Source: Bacteroidales bacterium
GTDB lineage: Bacteria > Bacteroidota > Bacteroidia > Bacteroidales > Bacteroidaceae
Direction: 5' to 3'
Assembly (NCBI GenBank): GCA_012517855.1
Contig: JAAYUD010000018.1
Location: forward strand, 20,845 to 84,844
Length of the DNA: 64,000 nucleotides
Part shown: positions 30,954 through 40,425 of the stretch, piece by piece
Layout of the letters: every line of letters begins with the position of its first letter
How positions within the stretch are numbered: the stretch's first letter is position 1
Made by a program: the position numbers and the translations under genes
Notes under the pieces: generated by a model
Told to the model about the DNA's origin: nothing
Database searches by the model: none
Seen by the model: only the letters and a program-made list of their open reading frames with translations

Positions 30954-32963
30954 ATGGATTTACTTATAAAAGACAAAATAGACCAGCTTCGTACAGCACT
31001 GCATCAACATAATTATAATTATTATGTTCTCAATGCTCCGACCATATCTGATAAAGATTTTGATGATATGATGCATGAGCTTCAGGATTTGGAGGAGCAG
31101 TATCCGGAATACGTTGATGAGACATCTCCGACGATGAGAGTAGGAAGCGACTTAAGTTCTGAATTCAAGCAGGTGAAACATAAATATCCAATGCTTTCAT
31201 TGGCAAACACTTACTCCGAAGACGATGTCTCCGAATTTTATGAACGCGTAAAAGGATTGCTTGGTGGAGAAAATTTTGAAATCTGTTGCGAACTGAAATT
31301 CGACGGAACGTCTATTTCTTTAACTTACGAACAGGGCCGATTAGTTCAGGCCGTAACAAGAGGTGACGGCGAACAGGGCGACGATGTCACGAATAACGTA
31401 AAGACCATTCATGCCATACCTCTGAAATTGACCGGTACCGGTTACCCCGATTCTTTTGAAATGCGTGGTGAAGTATTGATGCCTTGGACTGTGTTCGAGC
31501 AACTCAATAAAGAACGTGAAGAGCGTGAAGAACCACTGTTTGCCAATCCACGTAATGCAGCTTCGGGAACACTCAAATCACAAAATTCTCAATTGGTAGC
31601 TTCCCGAAAGCTAGACTCTTACTTGTATTATGTATTGGGTGAAAATCTTCCACACGATGGTCATTACGAAAATTTGCAAGAAGCGGCAAGGTGGGGATTC
31701 AAAATATCCAAAAACATGAAGAAGTGCCGCACGCTTCAAGAGATATTCGATTATATCAACTACTGGGATATAGAACGCAAAAATCTTCCGGTTGCAACAG
31801 ACGGCATTGTACTCAAAGTAAACAGCCGTCGCCAACAACTCAATCTTGCCAATACCGCTAAATCTCCCCGATGGGCAATAGCCTACAAATTTCAGGCAGA
31901 AAGAGCGCTCACTCGATTGAACAAAGTAACATATCAAGTAGGAAGAACAGGAGCCATCACTCCGGTAGCCAACTTGGACCCCGTACAACTCTCGGGAACA
32001 GTTGTCAAACGAGCTTCTCTTCACAATGCTGACATCATCGAAGGACTCGATCTTCATATCGGAGATATGGTCTATGTAGAAAAAGGGGGCGAAATAATCC
32101 CTAAAATCACGGGAGTAGATAAAAATAGCAGAACGCCTGAATTAGGAGAAAAAGTATCTTTCATCACCCAATGTCCCGAGTGTGGTACAGAATTGGTGAG
32201 ATACGAAGGCGAAGCGGCCCACTATTGTCCCAACCAGACAGCTTGTCCTCCACAAATAAAGGGGATGATAGAACATTTCATCAGCCGCAAGGCGATGAAT
32301 ATTGACGGATTGGGACCCGAAACTGTTGATTTGTTCTATCGTCTTGGCTTAATTCATGATCCGGCTGATTTGTACGATTTGAAAGCTGTCCAAATAAAAG
32401 GTCTTGATAGAATGGGAAGCAAATCGGCAGTAAATATTGTAGAAGGAATAGCAAAAAGTAGAGAAATTCCGTTCGATAGGGTCATCTTTGCATTAGGCAT
32501 ACGCTTCGTAGGCACAACAACGGCAAAGATTCTGGGCAAATCGTTTGCCAATATAGACCAACTGGCCGGTGCTTCAAAAGAGCAACTTATGAGTGTGGAA
32601 GAAGTAGGAGAGAAGATAGCTCAAAGTATCATCGACTACTTTGCCGACGAAAAGAACATTCGCCTTGTAAGCCGCCTTCGTTTGGCCGGCTTGCAATTTA
32701 GCCGTAGCGAGAGCGATACAGCGCAACAAACAGATAAACTAAAAGATCAGGTGATTGTTATAAGCGGCGTTTTCAAATACCATTCCCGCGACGAATATAA
32801 AGAGCTTATAGAGAAAAATGGCGGAAAGAATACGGGAAGTATATCGGCAAAGACCTCTTTTATTTTAGCCGGCGAGAATATGGGACCGGCAAAGTATGAA
32901 AAAGCAAAAAAATTAGGAATAGAGATTAAAAGTGAAGATGATTTCCTTGAACTAATTTCATAA
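30954..32963 (+). CDS. ligA: NAD-dependent DNA ligase
   Basis: 669 residues, full length. The adenylated Lys115 is in ELKFDGTS; the OB fold, a four-cysteine zinc finger (CPECG near 405, then the CPNQTACPP segment), helix-hairpin-helix repeats (about 440-580) and a C-terminal BRCT domain (about 590-669) follow in the usual order. It seals nicks in replication and repair. dapA follows after 46 bp with its own promoter. Confidence 0.97.
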   Translation: MDLLIKDKIDQLRTALHQHNYNYYVLNAPTISDKDFDDMMHELQDLEEQYPEYVDETSPTMRVGSDLSSEFKQVKHKYPMLSLANTYSEDDVSEFYERVKGLLGGENFEICCELKFDGTSISLTYEQGRLVQAVTRGDGEQGDDVTNNVKTIHAIPLKLTGTGYPDSFEMRGEVLMPWTVFEQLNKEREEREEPLFANPRNAASGTLKSQNSQLVASRKLDSYLYYVLGENLPHDGHYENLQEAARWGFKISKNMKKCRTLQEIFDYINYWDIERKNLPVATDGIVLKVNSRRQQLNLANTAKSPRWAIAYKFQAERALTRLNKVTYQVGRTGAITPVANLDPVQLSGTVVKRASLHNADIIEGLDLHIGDMVYVEKGGEIIPKITGVDKNSRTPELGEKVSFITQCPECGTELVRYEGEAAHYCPNQTACPPQIKGMIEHFISRKAMNIDGLGPETVDLFYRLGLIHDPADLYDLKAVQIKGLDRMGSKSAVNIVEGIAKSREIPFDRVIFALGIRFVGTTTAKILGKSFANIDQLAGASKEQLMSVEEVGEKIAQSIIDYFADEKNIRLVSRLRLAGLQFSRSESDTAQQTDKLKDQVIVISGVFKYHSRDEYKELIEKNGGKNTGSISAKTSFILAGENMGPAKYEKAKKLGIEIKSEDDFLELIS

Positions 32964-32978
32964 CATCAGAATTTTTCG

Positions 32979-32986
32979 TATTTTTG
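32979..32986 (+). promoter_or_regulatory. -7 element for dapA
   Basis: TATTTTTG, 23 bp upstream of the dapA ATG. Confidence 0.55.
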
Positions 32987-33009
32987 CGACACAAAGAAAT
33001 AATATCATT

Positions 33010-33903
33010 ATGATACAAACAAGACTTAGGGGACTCGGAGTCGCTTTGATTACTCCATTCAAAGAAGACGAAAGCGTAGACTATGATGCGCTTAGGCGTT
33101 TAGTCGATTATTTGCTGCAAAACAGCACAGACTTTCTTTGTATTTTGGCTACTACAGCAGAGACTCCTACCCTCAGCGAAGACGAAAAACATCAGATAAA
33201 AGATTTAGTAATTGAAAGAGTTGACGGGCGTATTCCTATCGTAATGGGTGTAAGCAGCAATTGTACTCGTAGTGTGATTCATACACTCGAAACAGAGGAT
33301 TTTACGGGTATTGATGCCATTCTTTCGGTCGTTCCCTATTATAATAAACCGTCTCAAGAAGGAATTTATCAACATTATAAGGCAATTGCCACTTCAACCG
33401 ATATGCCTATCGTGCTCTATAACGTGCCGGGGCGTACAGGTGTAAATATGAAAGCCGAAACGACACTTCGTATCGCCAACGACTTTCCAAATGTTATTGC
33501 GGTGAAAGAAGCTTCGGGCGACATCACTCAGATGGACGATATTATCAAAAACAAACCCAATACATTCCAAGTTATATCTGGTGACGACGGCATCACTTAT
33601 CCGTTGCTCACGTTGGGGGCAGTAGGTGTTATTTCCGTCATAGGAAACGCATTCCCACGAGAATTCAGCCGGATGATACGCTTGGCGATGCAAGGTGATT
33701 ATGCCAATGCATTGACCATTCATCATAAGTTTGCCGAACTCTTCAAATTGTTGTTTGTCGACGGCAATCCTGCAGGTGTAAAATCGATGTTGAATGCAAT
33801 GGGAATGATAGAAAACAAACTTCGTTTACCACTCGTTCCAACCCGTATCACTACTTACGATGCGATTAGAAAAGTGCTAAATGATTTGAATATTAAATGT
33901 TAG
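33010..33903 (+). CDS. dapA: 4-hydroxy-tetrahydrodipicolinate synthase
   Basis: 297 residues. Schiff-base Lys166 in VIAVKEASGD and Tyr137 in VLYNVPGRTGVN are present; the substrate loop reads ATTAETPTL. It condenses pyruvate with aspartate semialdehyde, the first committed step to diaminopimelate and lysine. Other genes of the route in this window are lysC, dapL, dapF and lysA. It ends at a terminator at 33944-33980. Confidence 0.96.
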   Translation: MIQTRLRGLGVALITPFKEDESVDYDALRRLVDYLLQNSTDFLCILATTAETPTLSEDEKHQIKDLVIERVDGRIPIVMGVSSNCTRSVIHTLETEDFTGIDAILSVVPYYNKPSQEGIYQHYKAIATSTDMPIVLYNVPGRTGVNMKAETTLRIANDFPNVIAVKEASGDITQMDDIIKNKPNTFQVISGDDGITYPLLTLGAVGVISVIGNAFPREFSRMIRLAMQGDYANALTIHHKFAELFKLLFVDGNPAGVKSMLNAMGMIENKLRLPLVPTRITTYDAIRKVLNDLNIKC

Positions 33904-33943
33904 AATAGTTGAAAAGGTAAAAAGAGAATACAGTGATTTTTTT

Positions 33944-33980
33944 AGGCGGATATTAATCATCAACTGATTATTATCCGCCT
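33944..33980. terminator. Bidirectional intrinsic terminator
   Basis: Arms AGGCGGATA (33944-33952) and TATCCGCCT (33972-33980), extended inward by AT pairs and flanked by T and A tracts, between convergent dapA and the antiporter gene. Confidence 0.8.
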
Positions 33981-34016
33981 ACTTTTTTATACTATTAGGA
34001 TATATAATAAGCCATT

Positions 34017-36272
34017 CTACTTTTCGGACTGGATAAGTCGATATACATCGTCGTGTTCTCCTACGACCCATACCGTATCGTCTTTTTGCAATGTTTCATT
34101 GGAATTGACTAAAACGATAGATTCGCCCTTACGGTCCAAGCCGGCAATGAGGCAACGATATTTATCTCTGATGCCGGACTCTCTGATGCTTTTGCCTGCA
34201 AATACAGATTTCGCATCTATCACAAATTGCCTTAATATCATTTCGCCTTTAGATAACATCGATTCGTCAAAGACACAAACTCTATTGTTTATATCTTCTT
34301 CGAGACGTTTTAACTCCTCATCGGTACCTATTATCTGCATACGGTCGTTAGGAAAGAGCCGTTCGCTGCCACCGGGGATATTGATGCGGCAATTGCCTCG
34401 AATGATAGAAACAATATATACACCATATTTTTTGCTGATACATAGTTCTTGCAATGTCTTTCCGGCCCAAAGCGACTCATTGGGCAACACGAAATGTGTG
34501 AGGTGAAGATCACGCGTCAATAAATTTTCAGCATAAGCGGGCTTTTTCCGTCCCAAGTATTCATCTCTAATATCACGCCTACTGAAATTGCGCACGAAGA
34601 TCCTCTCTATAAGAATAGAACGTCGTTTTAATGGCCGTGAAAGTGACATGATTATCAGGGCAACAAGAGCAATGCCTATTGAAAGTCCTATTCGCGCTCT
34701 AAAATAGTGAGAAATAATATAAACCACAAATAGCGCGGCCAGCATAATGCGGAAAAAGATAGTCGACACCAACAATCCGTGATTGTAACTATTATCATTC
34801 CATAACGACATGAATTCTACCGAATGATTTTTTTTCATCATAATTGCTCTCAAAAAAGGCGAAATGAGAATAACAGTAAACGACACAGACAGCAGCCGTC
34901 CCCAAAAGCCGGGAATATAATGCAGAAGGAATGGATTGATAAAATGAACTGAAATGAGAATGATAGCTACCGTAACGATAGAATAGATAATGATGATGCG
35001 CAATAGCGCAGTAATCAGTTTGCGCCACATACTCTCTTTGTTTACAGGAGCAAATCCCGACGAATACCCCACCAGAAAGCGATTCCATGAATCGGGTATT
35101 TTATTGTCCACCCAACTGGATACCGACTCTGATGCTTTTATCATATATGGAGTTATAAATGTCGTTATCACCGAAACAGCTACGACAATAGGATATAGAA
35201 AACCGTCCATTACCTTAAGCGAGATACCCAAAGAGGCAATAATAAAGGCAAATTCTCCTATTTGACATAGACTAAAGCCACATCGTATGGAAGTTTTAAG
35301 TGGCTGTCCCGAAAGAAGTACACCGAATGTACCAAACAATGTTTGTCCAAGAACGACTGCCACGGTGATTGCCAATATAGGAGCAGCATACTGCACGATC
35401 ATTGCAGGATCGACAATCATACCGACCGAAACGAAAAAGATAGTACCAAAAAGATTTTTCACCGGTTCGACCAGCTTTTCTATCTTCTCTGCTTCAATTG
35501 TTTCAGAAAGGATAGAACCCATTATAAACGCACCCAAAGCAGCAGAAAAGCCTGCTTGAGAAGCGATGACGACCATCGAAAGGCAGAGAGCCAATGATAG
35601 GATAAGCAATGTTTCATCATTCATCAGCTTATGGCAGTATTTTAAGATAGAAGGAATCATAAAGATACCTATCACAAACCAAAGAATCAGGAAAAAAGCT
35701 AGTTTGAAAATACTCATAAGCAGACTCTTCCCCTCGAAATTATTACTTACTGCCACGGTAGACAGCATCACCATCAACACAACAGCTAGAATATCTTCGA
35801 GAATGAGAATGCTCAATACTAAACCTGCAAAATATTTGTTGCGCAATTTCAAATCGTCGAATGCTTTATATATAATGGTAGTAGACGACATTGCTATCAT
35901 TCCTCCCAGAAATAAGCAATCCATCTTAGACCACCCGAAACACAAACCTACGCCGACTCCTAACAATATCATACAGAAGATAATCGTACACGCAGCAACA
36001 ATAGCCGTTCCACCAACTTTCATGATCTTTTTGGGACTGAATTCCAATCCCAACGCAAAGAGTAAAAATATGACACCTATATCCGCCCACGTCTTTATTC
36101 CTTCTACATTCAGTACATTGGCCGTATAGAGCATGTGTGGACCAGTAAGAAATCCAGCGACTATATAACCCAATACCAACGGCTGTTTCAACTTTTTGAA
36201 AACAAGTGTCATGAGTGCAGCCACTACAAGTATCAGAGCTAAATCGGTAATTAAAGAAGGGATTTCAGACAT
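34017..36272 (-). CDS. CPA2 family cation/proton antiporter with two TrkA-C domains
   Basis: 751 residues: an Na+/H+-exchanger membrane domain with about 12 helices (1-400), a further hydrophobic stretch (about 415-540), and two cytosolic TrkA-C domains near 590-660 and 670-750 (e.g. NESLWAGKTLQELCISKKYG and KSVFAGKSIRESGIRDKYR). It resembles KefB/C-type K+ efflux systems but has TrkA-C rather than a TrkA-N nucleotide domain. The gene starts 42 bp after a Crp-type regulator gene, suggesting an operon. Ion preference is not readable. Confidence 0.88.
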   Translation of the reverse strand: MSEIPSLITDLALILVVAALMTLVFKKLKQPLVLGYIVAGFLTGPHMLYTANVLNVEGIKTWADIGVIFLLFALGLEFSPKKIMKVGGTAIVAACTIIFCMILLGVGVGLCFGWSKMDCLFLGGMIAMSSTTIIYKAFDDLKLRNKYFAGLVLSILILEDILAVVLMVMLSTVAVSNNFEGKSLLMSIFKLAFFLILWFVIGIFMIPSILKYCHKLMNDETLLILSLALCLSMVVIASQAGFSAALGAFIMGSILSETIEAEKIEKLVEPVKNLFGTIFFVSVGMIVDPAMIVQYAAPILAITVAVVLGQTLFGTFGVLLSGQPLKTSIRCGFSLCQIGEFAFIIASLGISLKVMDGFLYPIVVAVSVITTFITPYMIKASESVSSWVDNKIPDSWNRFLVGYSSGFAPVNKESMWRKLITALLRIIIIYSIVTVAIILISVHFINPFLLHYIPGFWGRLLSVSFTVILISPFLRAIMMKKNHSVEFMSLWNDNSYNHGLLVSTIFFRIMLAALFVVYIISHYFRARIGLSIGIALVALIIMSLSRPLKRRSILIERIFVRNFSRRDIRDEYLGRKKPAYAENLLTRDLHLTHFVLPNESLWAGKTLQELCISKKYGVYIVSIIRGNCRINIPGGSERLFPNDRMQIIGTDEELKRLEEDINNRVCVFDESMLSKGEMILRQFVIDAKSVFAGKSIRESGIRDKYRCLIAGLDRKGESIVLVNSNETLQKDDTVWVVGEHDDVYRLIQSEK

Positions 36273-36314
36273 ATTCTACAATTATATATAAGGATGTTAT
36301 CATTTTTAATCAAT

Positions 36315-36905
36315 TCAGCCTTTATTAAACAATTGGGCACGTACCCGACTCAATGTTTCGGGTGTCATTAATAAATAGGAAGCGATATACGATAGCGGAG
36401 CGCGCTTGATAACTTCCGGCTGATTCTGTAATAACTTGTTGTATCGTTCGCTAGCCGATTCATATCGCATGGAGTCCGCCTTTTGCTGAGAAGTGATGAG
36501 AGAGTCTTCAAGTATCCGCCGATAAAGAGTATCAATATCCCACGACGAAGCAAGGTTGGATCTCAATTCGGCATAAGGAAGTAAATATACTTCACTGGGT
36601 TCAAGTGCTTCGGCAAGAAGATACGTCGGTTGCTGTTTGAAAAAGCTCTCAATGCTTATCAAAATACTTCCTTCGTAAGAAAAATGTTCTGTGACATCGT
36701 GTCCGTTTTTAAAATAAAACTGACGTAACATTCCTTTCTCTACAAAAACAAGCTCACGACAGACGTCACCATCATCAAACAATCGCTCACCTTTCTGCAA
36801 TTTCCTTTTTGCCAATAAACTGAAGAATAACTTTCGTCCTTCGTCCGATATATTTGGGTAAAGTTTATTGATAATGCCCTCTATCATCGAAAGTGAAGTT
36901 TCCAT
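36315..36905 (-). CDS. Crp/Fnr family transcription regulator
   Basis: 196 residues: an N-terminal cyclic-nucleotide-binding-like beta barrel (about 20-115), a dimerisation helix, and a short C-terminal recognition region APLSYIASYLLMTPETLSRVRAQL. The DNA-binding part is shorter than in E. coli Crp, as in many Bacteroidota members. No cysteine cluster for an Fe-S site is seen, so oxygen sensing of the Fnr type is unlikely. It probably regulates itself or the antiporter downstream. A -7 element is at 36936-36943. Confidence 0.88.
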   Translation of the reverse strand: METSLSMIEGIINKLYPNISDEGRKLFFSLLAKRKLQKGERLFDDGDVCRELVFVEKGMLRQFYFKNGHDVTEHFSYEGSILISIESFFKQQPTYLLAEALEPSEVYLLPYAELRSNLASSWDIDTLYRRILEDSLITSQQKADSMRYESASERYNKLLQNQPEVIKRAPLSYIASYLLMTPETLSRVRAQLFNKG

Positions 36906-36935
36906 AATTTAATATTTTAGTAAACTAATACTATA

Positions 36936-36943
36936 CAAAGATA
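36936..36943 (-). promoter_or_regulatory. -7 element for the Crp-type regulator gene
   Basis: The minus strand reads TATCTTTG, 30 bp upstream of the ATG. Confidence 0.55.
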
Positions 36944-37099
36944 ATGCAAGCCATAGATAATAAAAAATAAATTCATATATTTTTAGTATTAAGGTATATC
37001 GGGATAATGATATGCTTTTTTTTTGCAAATCGTTTGAATTTATTGTTTACATGTGACAGAAAATTAATAGAAGCTGATGATATACTGACATATTTTTAC

Positions 37100-37107
37100 T
37101 ATTTTTG
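37100..37107 (+). promoter_or_regulatory. -7 element for the phosphodiesterase gene
   Basis: TATTTTTG, 30 bp upstream of the ATG. Confidence 0.5.
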
Positions 37108-37137
37108 TTGCATAGAAATCATTAACTTACTAAAATT

Positions 37138-37923
37138 ATGAAAATGAAAAAATTGGTCTTAATAATACCTTTTGTACTATTAAGCATTGTGATTAACGCT
37201 CAAACCAAAACAATTGCTCATCGTGGTTTTTGGGATACTGAGGGTTCCGCTCAAAACAGTCTGAAATCGCTTCGTCTGGCTAATGACATTCATTGCTTTG
37301 GCTCCGAATTTGATGTATGGATAACCAAGGATGGAGAAGTGATGGTAAATCATGACCCGACTTTTCAAAATGTAACACTCGAAACAGCAACATACAATGA
37401 GGTGAAAAACCTTAAGTTGAGCAATGGCGAAAAGATGCCTACTTTGAAAGACTATTTGAAACAAGGCAAAAAACTGAAGGTACAATTAATACTCGAAATA
37501 AAGACTCATCAAAATATTGAAAGACAAAACGCGGCCATCGATGCCACATTGCAATTGGTGAAAAAGATGAAACTCGAAAACCGCATAACTTATATAGCTT
37601 TTTCTCTTGATGCTGTGAAAAGATTAGTAAAAGAGGCTCCTAAAGGCACCGAAATATATTATCTGAATGGAGAATTGTCTCCAAAAGAATTGAAGGCGAT
37701 AGGATGTACTGGCCCGGATTATAATCAGAGCGTTTATAAAGCACATCCCGAATGGATTAAAGAGTGCCATGAGTTAGGTTTGAAGACAAACGTTTGGACT
37801 GTCAACAAAAAGGGAGATATGGAATTTTTTATCAAAGAGGGCGTAGACTATATCACAACCAACAAACCTGTTGTATTACAAAAAATGACAGGCAATAAAA
37901 TTGATGACAAATATGCTAAATAA
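37138..37923 (+). CDS. Secreted glycerophosphodiester phosphodiesterase family protein
   Basis: 261 residues with a signal peptide (about 1-21, ending INAQ). GDPD motifs follow: IAHRGFWDTEGSAQNS with the catalytic His-Arg, FGSEFDVWITKDGEVMVNHDP with metal ligands and the second His, and LILEIKTH. The C-terminus keeps VWTVNKKGDMEFFIKEGVDYITTNKP. It would cleave glycerophosphodiesters outside the inner membrane. It stands alone with its own terminator. Confidence 0.92.
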   Translation: MKMKKLVLIIPFVLLSIVINAQTKTIAHRGFWDTEGSAQNSLKSLRLANDIHCFGSEFDVWITKDGEVMVNHDPTFQNVTLETATYNEVKNLKLSNGEKMPTLKDYLKQGKKLKVQLILEIKTHQNIERQNAAIDATLQLVKKMKLENRITYIAFSLDAVKRLVKEAPKGTEIYYLNGELSPKELKAIGCTGPDYNQSVYKAHPEWIKECHELGLKTNVWTVNKKGDMEFFIKEGVDYITTNKPVVLQKMTGNKIDDKYAK

Positions 37924-37950
37924 AAAGCATACGGTTTGATCGAATAATAA

Positions 37951-37996
37951 AAATCAGAAAGAAAGTTATTTTAAAGTTTTACTTTCTTTCTGATTT
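37951..37996 (+). terminator. Intrinsic terminator after the phosphodiesterase gene
   Basis: Perfect 16-bp arms AAATCAGAAAGAAAGT (37951-37966) and ACTTTCTTTCTGATTT (37981-37996). Confidence 0.75.
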
Positions 37997-38261
37997 ACCC
38001 AATATAAGAAAATAAACAATGAAAAGACTATTTTTAATATAAAACGAGGAGAGGCTAATTAACAATTTGGATTATTTTGTTATTAAAGAACCGTTTTCTC
38101 TTTCAGTTTATTGCATAATCACCTTTTCATGTAATAAATCATAATTAACCTTATTCGATCAATAAAAAAGAAACCCACTAGTACTATAATAAAACAAAAA
38201 GTTGTATATTTGCAACCGAATTAATCATAATGAAACAACAAGCAAAGATAAATATATCAAA
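37997..38261. other. Gene-free region before dapF
   Basis: AT-rich. An ATG at 38019 opens only seven codons (MKRLFLI, then stop), possibly a chance signal-peptide-like start. Otherwise only the dapF promoter is seen. Confidence 0.5.
38205..38212 (+). promoter_or_regulatory. -7 element for dapF-dapL
   Basis: TATATTTG, about 50 bp upstream of the dapF ATG at 38262. Confidence 0.6.
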
Positions 38262-39111
38262 ATGACAAAGACAATTCAATTCGTAAAAATGCAAGGAGCC
38301 GGAAACGATTATATATATCGATTCGGACAGATATCCAATTGCCGACCCCCATAAAAAAGCAATTGAATGGAGCGCTCCTCACTTCGGCATTGGCAGCGAT
38401 GGACTTGTTTTAATAAGTAAATCTACATTAGCCGACTATAAAATGCGCATATTCAACGCAGACGGCTCAGAAGCCATGATGTGTGGCAATGCTAGCCGCT
38501 GCATCGGGAAACTATTATTTGAAAAAGGCTATACCGATAAAAAAGAAATAGCACTCGAAACACTATCCGGCATCAAAATATTGAAACTCAATGTTATTGA
38601 CAATAAAGTAAATAGCGTTACAGTAGATATGGGCGAACCGAAAGCCGAACTGGTCGATTGCGACGGAAGAGGTAAGAAGGAGATGATATTGAAACTGTTG
38701 CCCAGCGATAAAGCTCCTTTCAAGGGTACTGCGGTTTCGATGGGAAATCCACATTTTGTGATATTTGTAGATGATGTGGAACATTTCGATGTGGCAGGCG
38801 TGGGGCCGATCATTGAAAATTTGCCTTGCTTTCCCGACCGCATCAATGTAGAATTTGCTGAGATTAAAGAAAACGACAAGATACGAATGAGAGTATGGGA
38901 ACGTGGTTCGGGCATTACGATGGCCTGTGGAACAGGTGCTTGCGCTACTGCCGTAGCTGCTGCAATGACCCTAAAAGCAGGAAGAAAGTCTGAAATTATA
39001 ATGGACGGTGGAGCTCTCGTTATTGAATGGGATAAAAAAACGAACCATGTCTTTATGACAGGACCTGCCACCAAAGTATTTGAAGGAACAATAGAAATCA
39101 AAGAAGACTAA
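38262..39111 (+). pseudogene. dapF: Diaminopimelate epimerase, frameshifted near the 5' end
   Basis: From the ATG at 38262 the frame reads [19 protein letters not shown], the true DapF start with its first catalytic-site segment, then runs out of frame to a TAA at 38352. The next frame continues as [17 protein letters not shown] and on through the rest of DapF, including the catalytic cysteines in [11 protein letters not shown] and [12 protein letters not shown], to TAA at 39109. Two bases are missing at the TA tract 38310-38318; one more TA unit would restore [10 protein letters not shown]. DapF turns LL- into meso-diaminopimelate, needed for cell wall and lysine. Real contraction or sequence error cannot be told apart here. 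Confidence 0.9.
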
Positions 39112-39141
39112 AACAACAACATCTTAAAACTTAAAACAATT

Positions 39142-40374
39142 ATGGCATTAGTAAACGAAGAATTTTTAAAACTTCCGGGAAGTTACCTGTTCTCGGATAT
39201 TGCTAAAAAAGTAAATACGTTCAAAATTACTCATCCCAAAGAAGACGTTATCAGACTGGGTATCGGTGATGTCACTCGGCCATTGCCTGCTGCAAGTATT
39301 GAAGCAATGCACAAGGCAGTCAATGATATGACCTCAAAAAGAACTTTCCATGGATACGGCCCAGAACAAGGATATAGCTTTCTGATTAGTACCATTATTA
39401 AAAACGATTACCAACCGCGAGGCATTCATCTCACGCCCACAGAAGTATTTATCAACGACGGTGCTAAAAGCGATACGGGAAACATAGGCGATATACTGAG
39501 CCGCGACAACTGTATCGGAGTTACCGATCCTATCTATCCGGTCTATATCGACAGCAACGTGATGGGAGGTCGTGCAGGCGTTTTAGAGAAAAGCGGTAAG
39601 TGGAGCAATATTACTTATATGCCTTGCCGAGGCGAAAACAATTTCATTCCGGCAATACCCGAAAAACAAATAGACATTATTTATTTATGCTATCCAAACA
39701 ATCCTACGGGAACCACTCTGACCAAAGCAGAATTGAAAAAGTGGGTAGACTACGCAATAAAGAACAACGCCATTATTATGTTCGACTCGGCTTACGAGGC
39801 TTATATCCAAGAAGATGATGTGCCGCATTCGATTTATGAGATAAAAGGAGCACAAAAATGTGCTATTGAATTCAGAAGCTTTTCAAAAACCGCAGGCTTC
39901 ACAGGTGTCCGATGCGGTTATACAGTAGTGCCCAAAGAAGTTATGGCTACGACACTGTCCGGCGAAAAAGTTTCTCTCAACGCTTTATGGAATAGACGCC
40001 AATGTACGAAATTTAATGGAGCTTCTTATATTTCGCAACGCGGAGCAGAAGCAATCTATACACCAGAAGGTAAAAAGGAGATAAAAGAAACCATTGACTA
40101 CTATATGGGCAACGCTTCGGTAATGAAAGAATCACTCGAAGCCATTGGGTTACAGGTCTATGGTGGCGTCAATGCTCCTTACGTATGGATAAAGACACCT
40201 GATAATACAAGTTCTTGGAAATTTTTCGACCAGTTACTATACGAGTGCTATGTCGTTACTACTCCCGGTGTAGGTTTCGGTCCTAGCGGAGAAGGCTACA
40301 TCCGATTATCGGCTTTTGGTACCAGAGAAGATACAATAGAAGCAATGCATCGAATACAGAATAAATTACTATAA
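39142..40374 (+). CDS. dapL: LL-diaminopimelate aminotransferase
   Basis: 410 residues, a fold-type I PLP enzyme. RLGIGDVTRPLP near the start, CYPNNPTGTTLTKAEL and the PLP lysine in FRSFSKTAGFTGVRCGY (about residue 249) are all intact. It makes LL-diaminopimelate directly from tetrahydrodipicolinate, bypassing the acylated route, so DapF is the only further step to meso-diaminopimelate. It starts 30 bp after dapF and is probably cotranscribed with it. Confidence 0.95.
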   Translation: MALVNEEFLKLPGSYLFSDIAKKVNTFKITHPKEDVIRLGIGDVTRPLPAASIEAMHKAVNDMTSKRTFHGYGPEQGYSFLISTIIKNDYQPRGIHLTPTEVFINDGAKSDTGNIGDILSRDNCIGVTDPIYPVYIDSNVMGGRAGVLEKSGKWSNITYMPCRGENNFIPAIPEKQIDIIYLCYPNNPTGTTLTKAELKKWVDYAIKNNAIIMFDSAYEAYIQEDDVPHSIYEIKGAQKCAIEFRSFSKTAGFTGVRCGYTVVPKEVMATTLSGEKVSLNALWNRRQCTKFNGASYISQRGAEAIYTPEGKKEIKETIDYYMGNASVMKESLEAIGLQVYGGVNAPYVWIKTPDNTSSWKFFDQLLYECYVVTTPGVGFGPSGEGYIRLSAFGTREDTIEAMHRIQNKLL

Positions 40375-40425
40375 GATAAAAACTATATAATATAAGGTAT
40401 TAGTAAAAATTAAAAAAAATCGATT

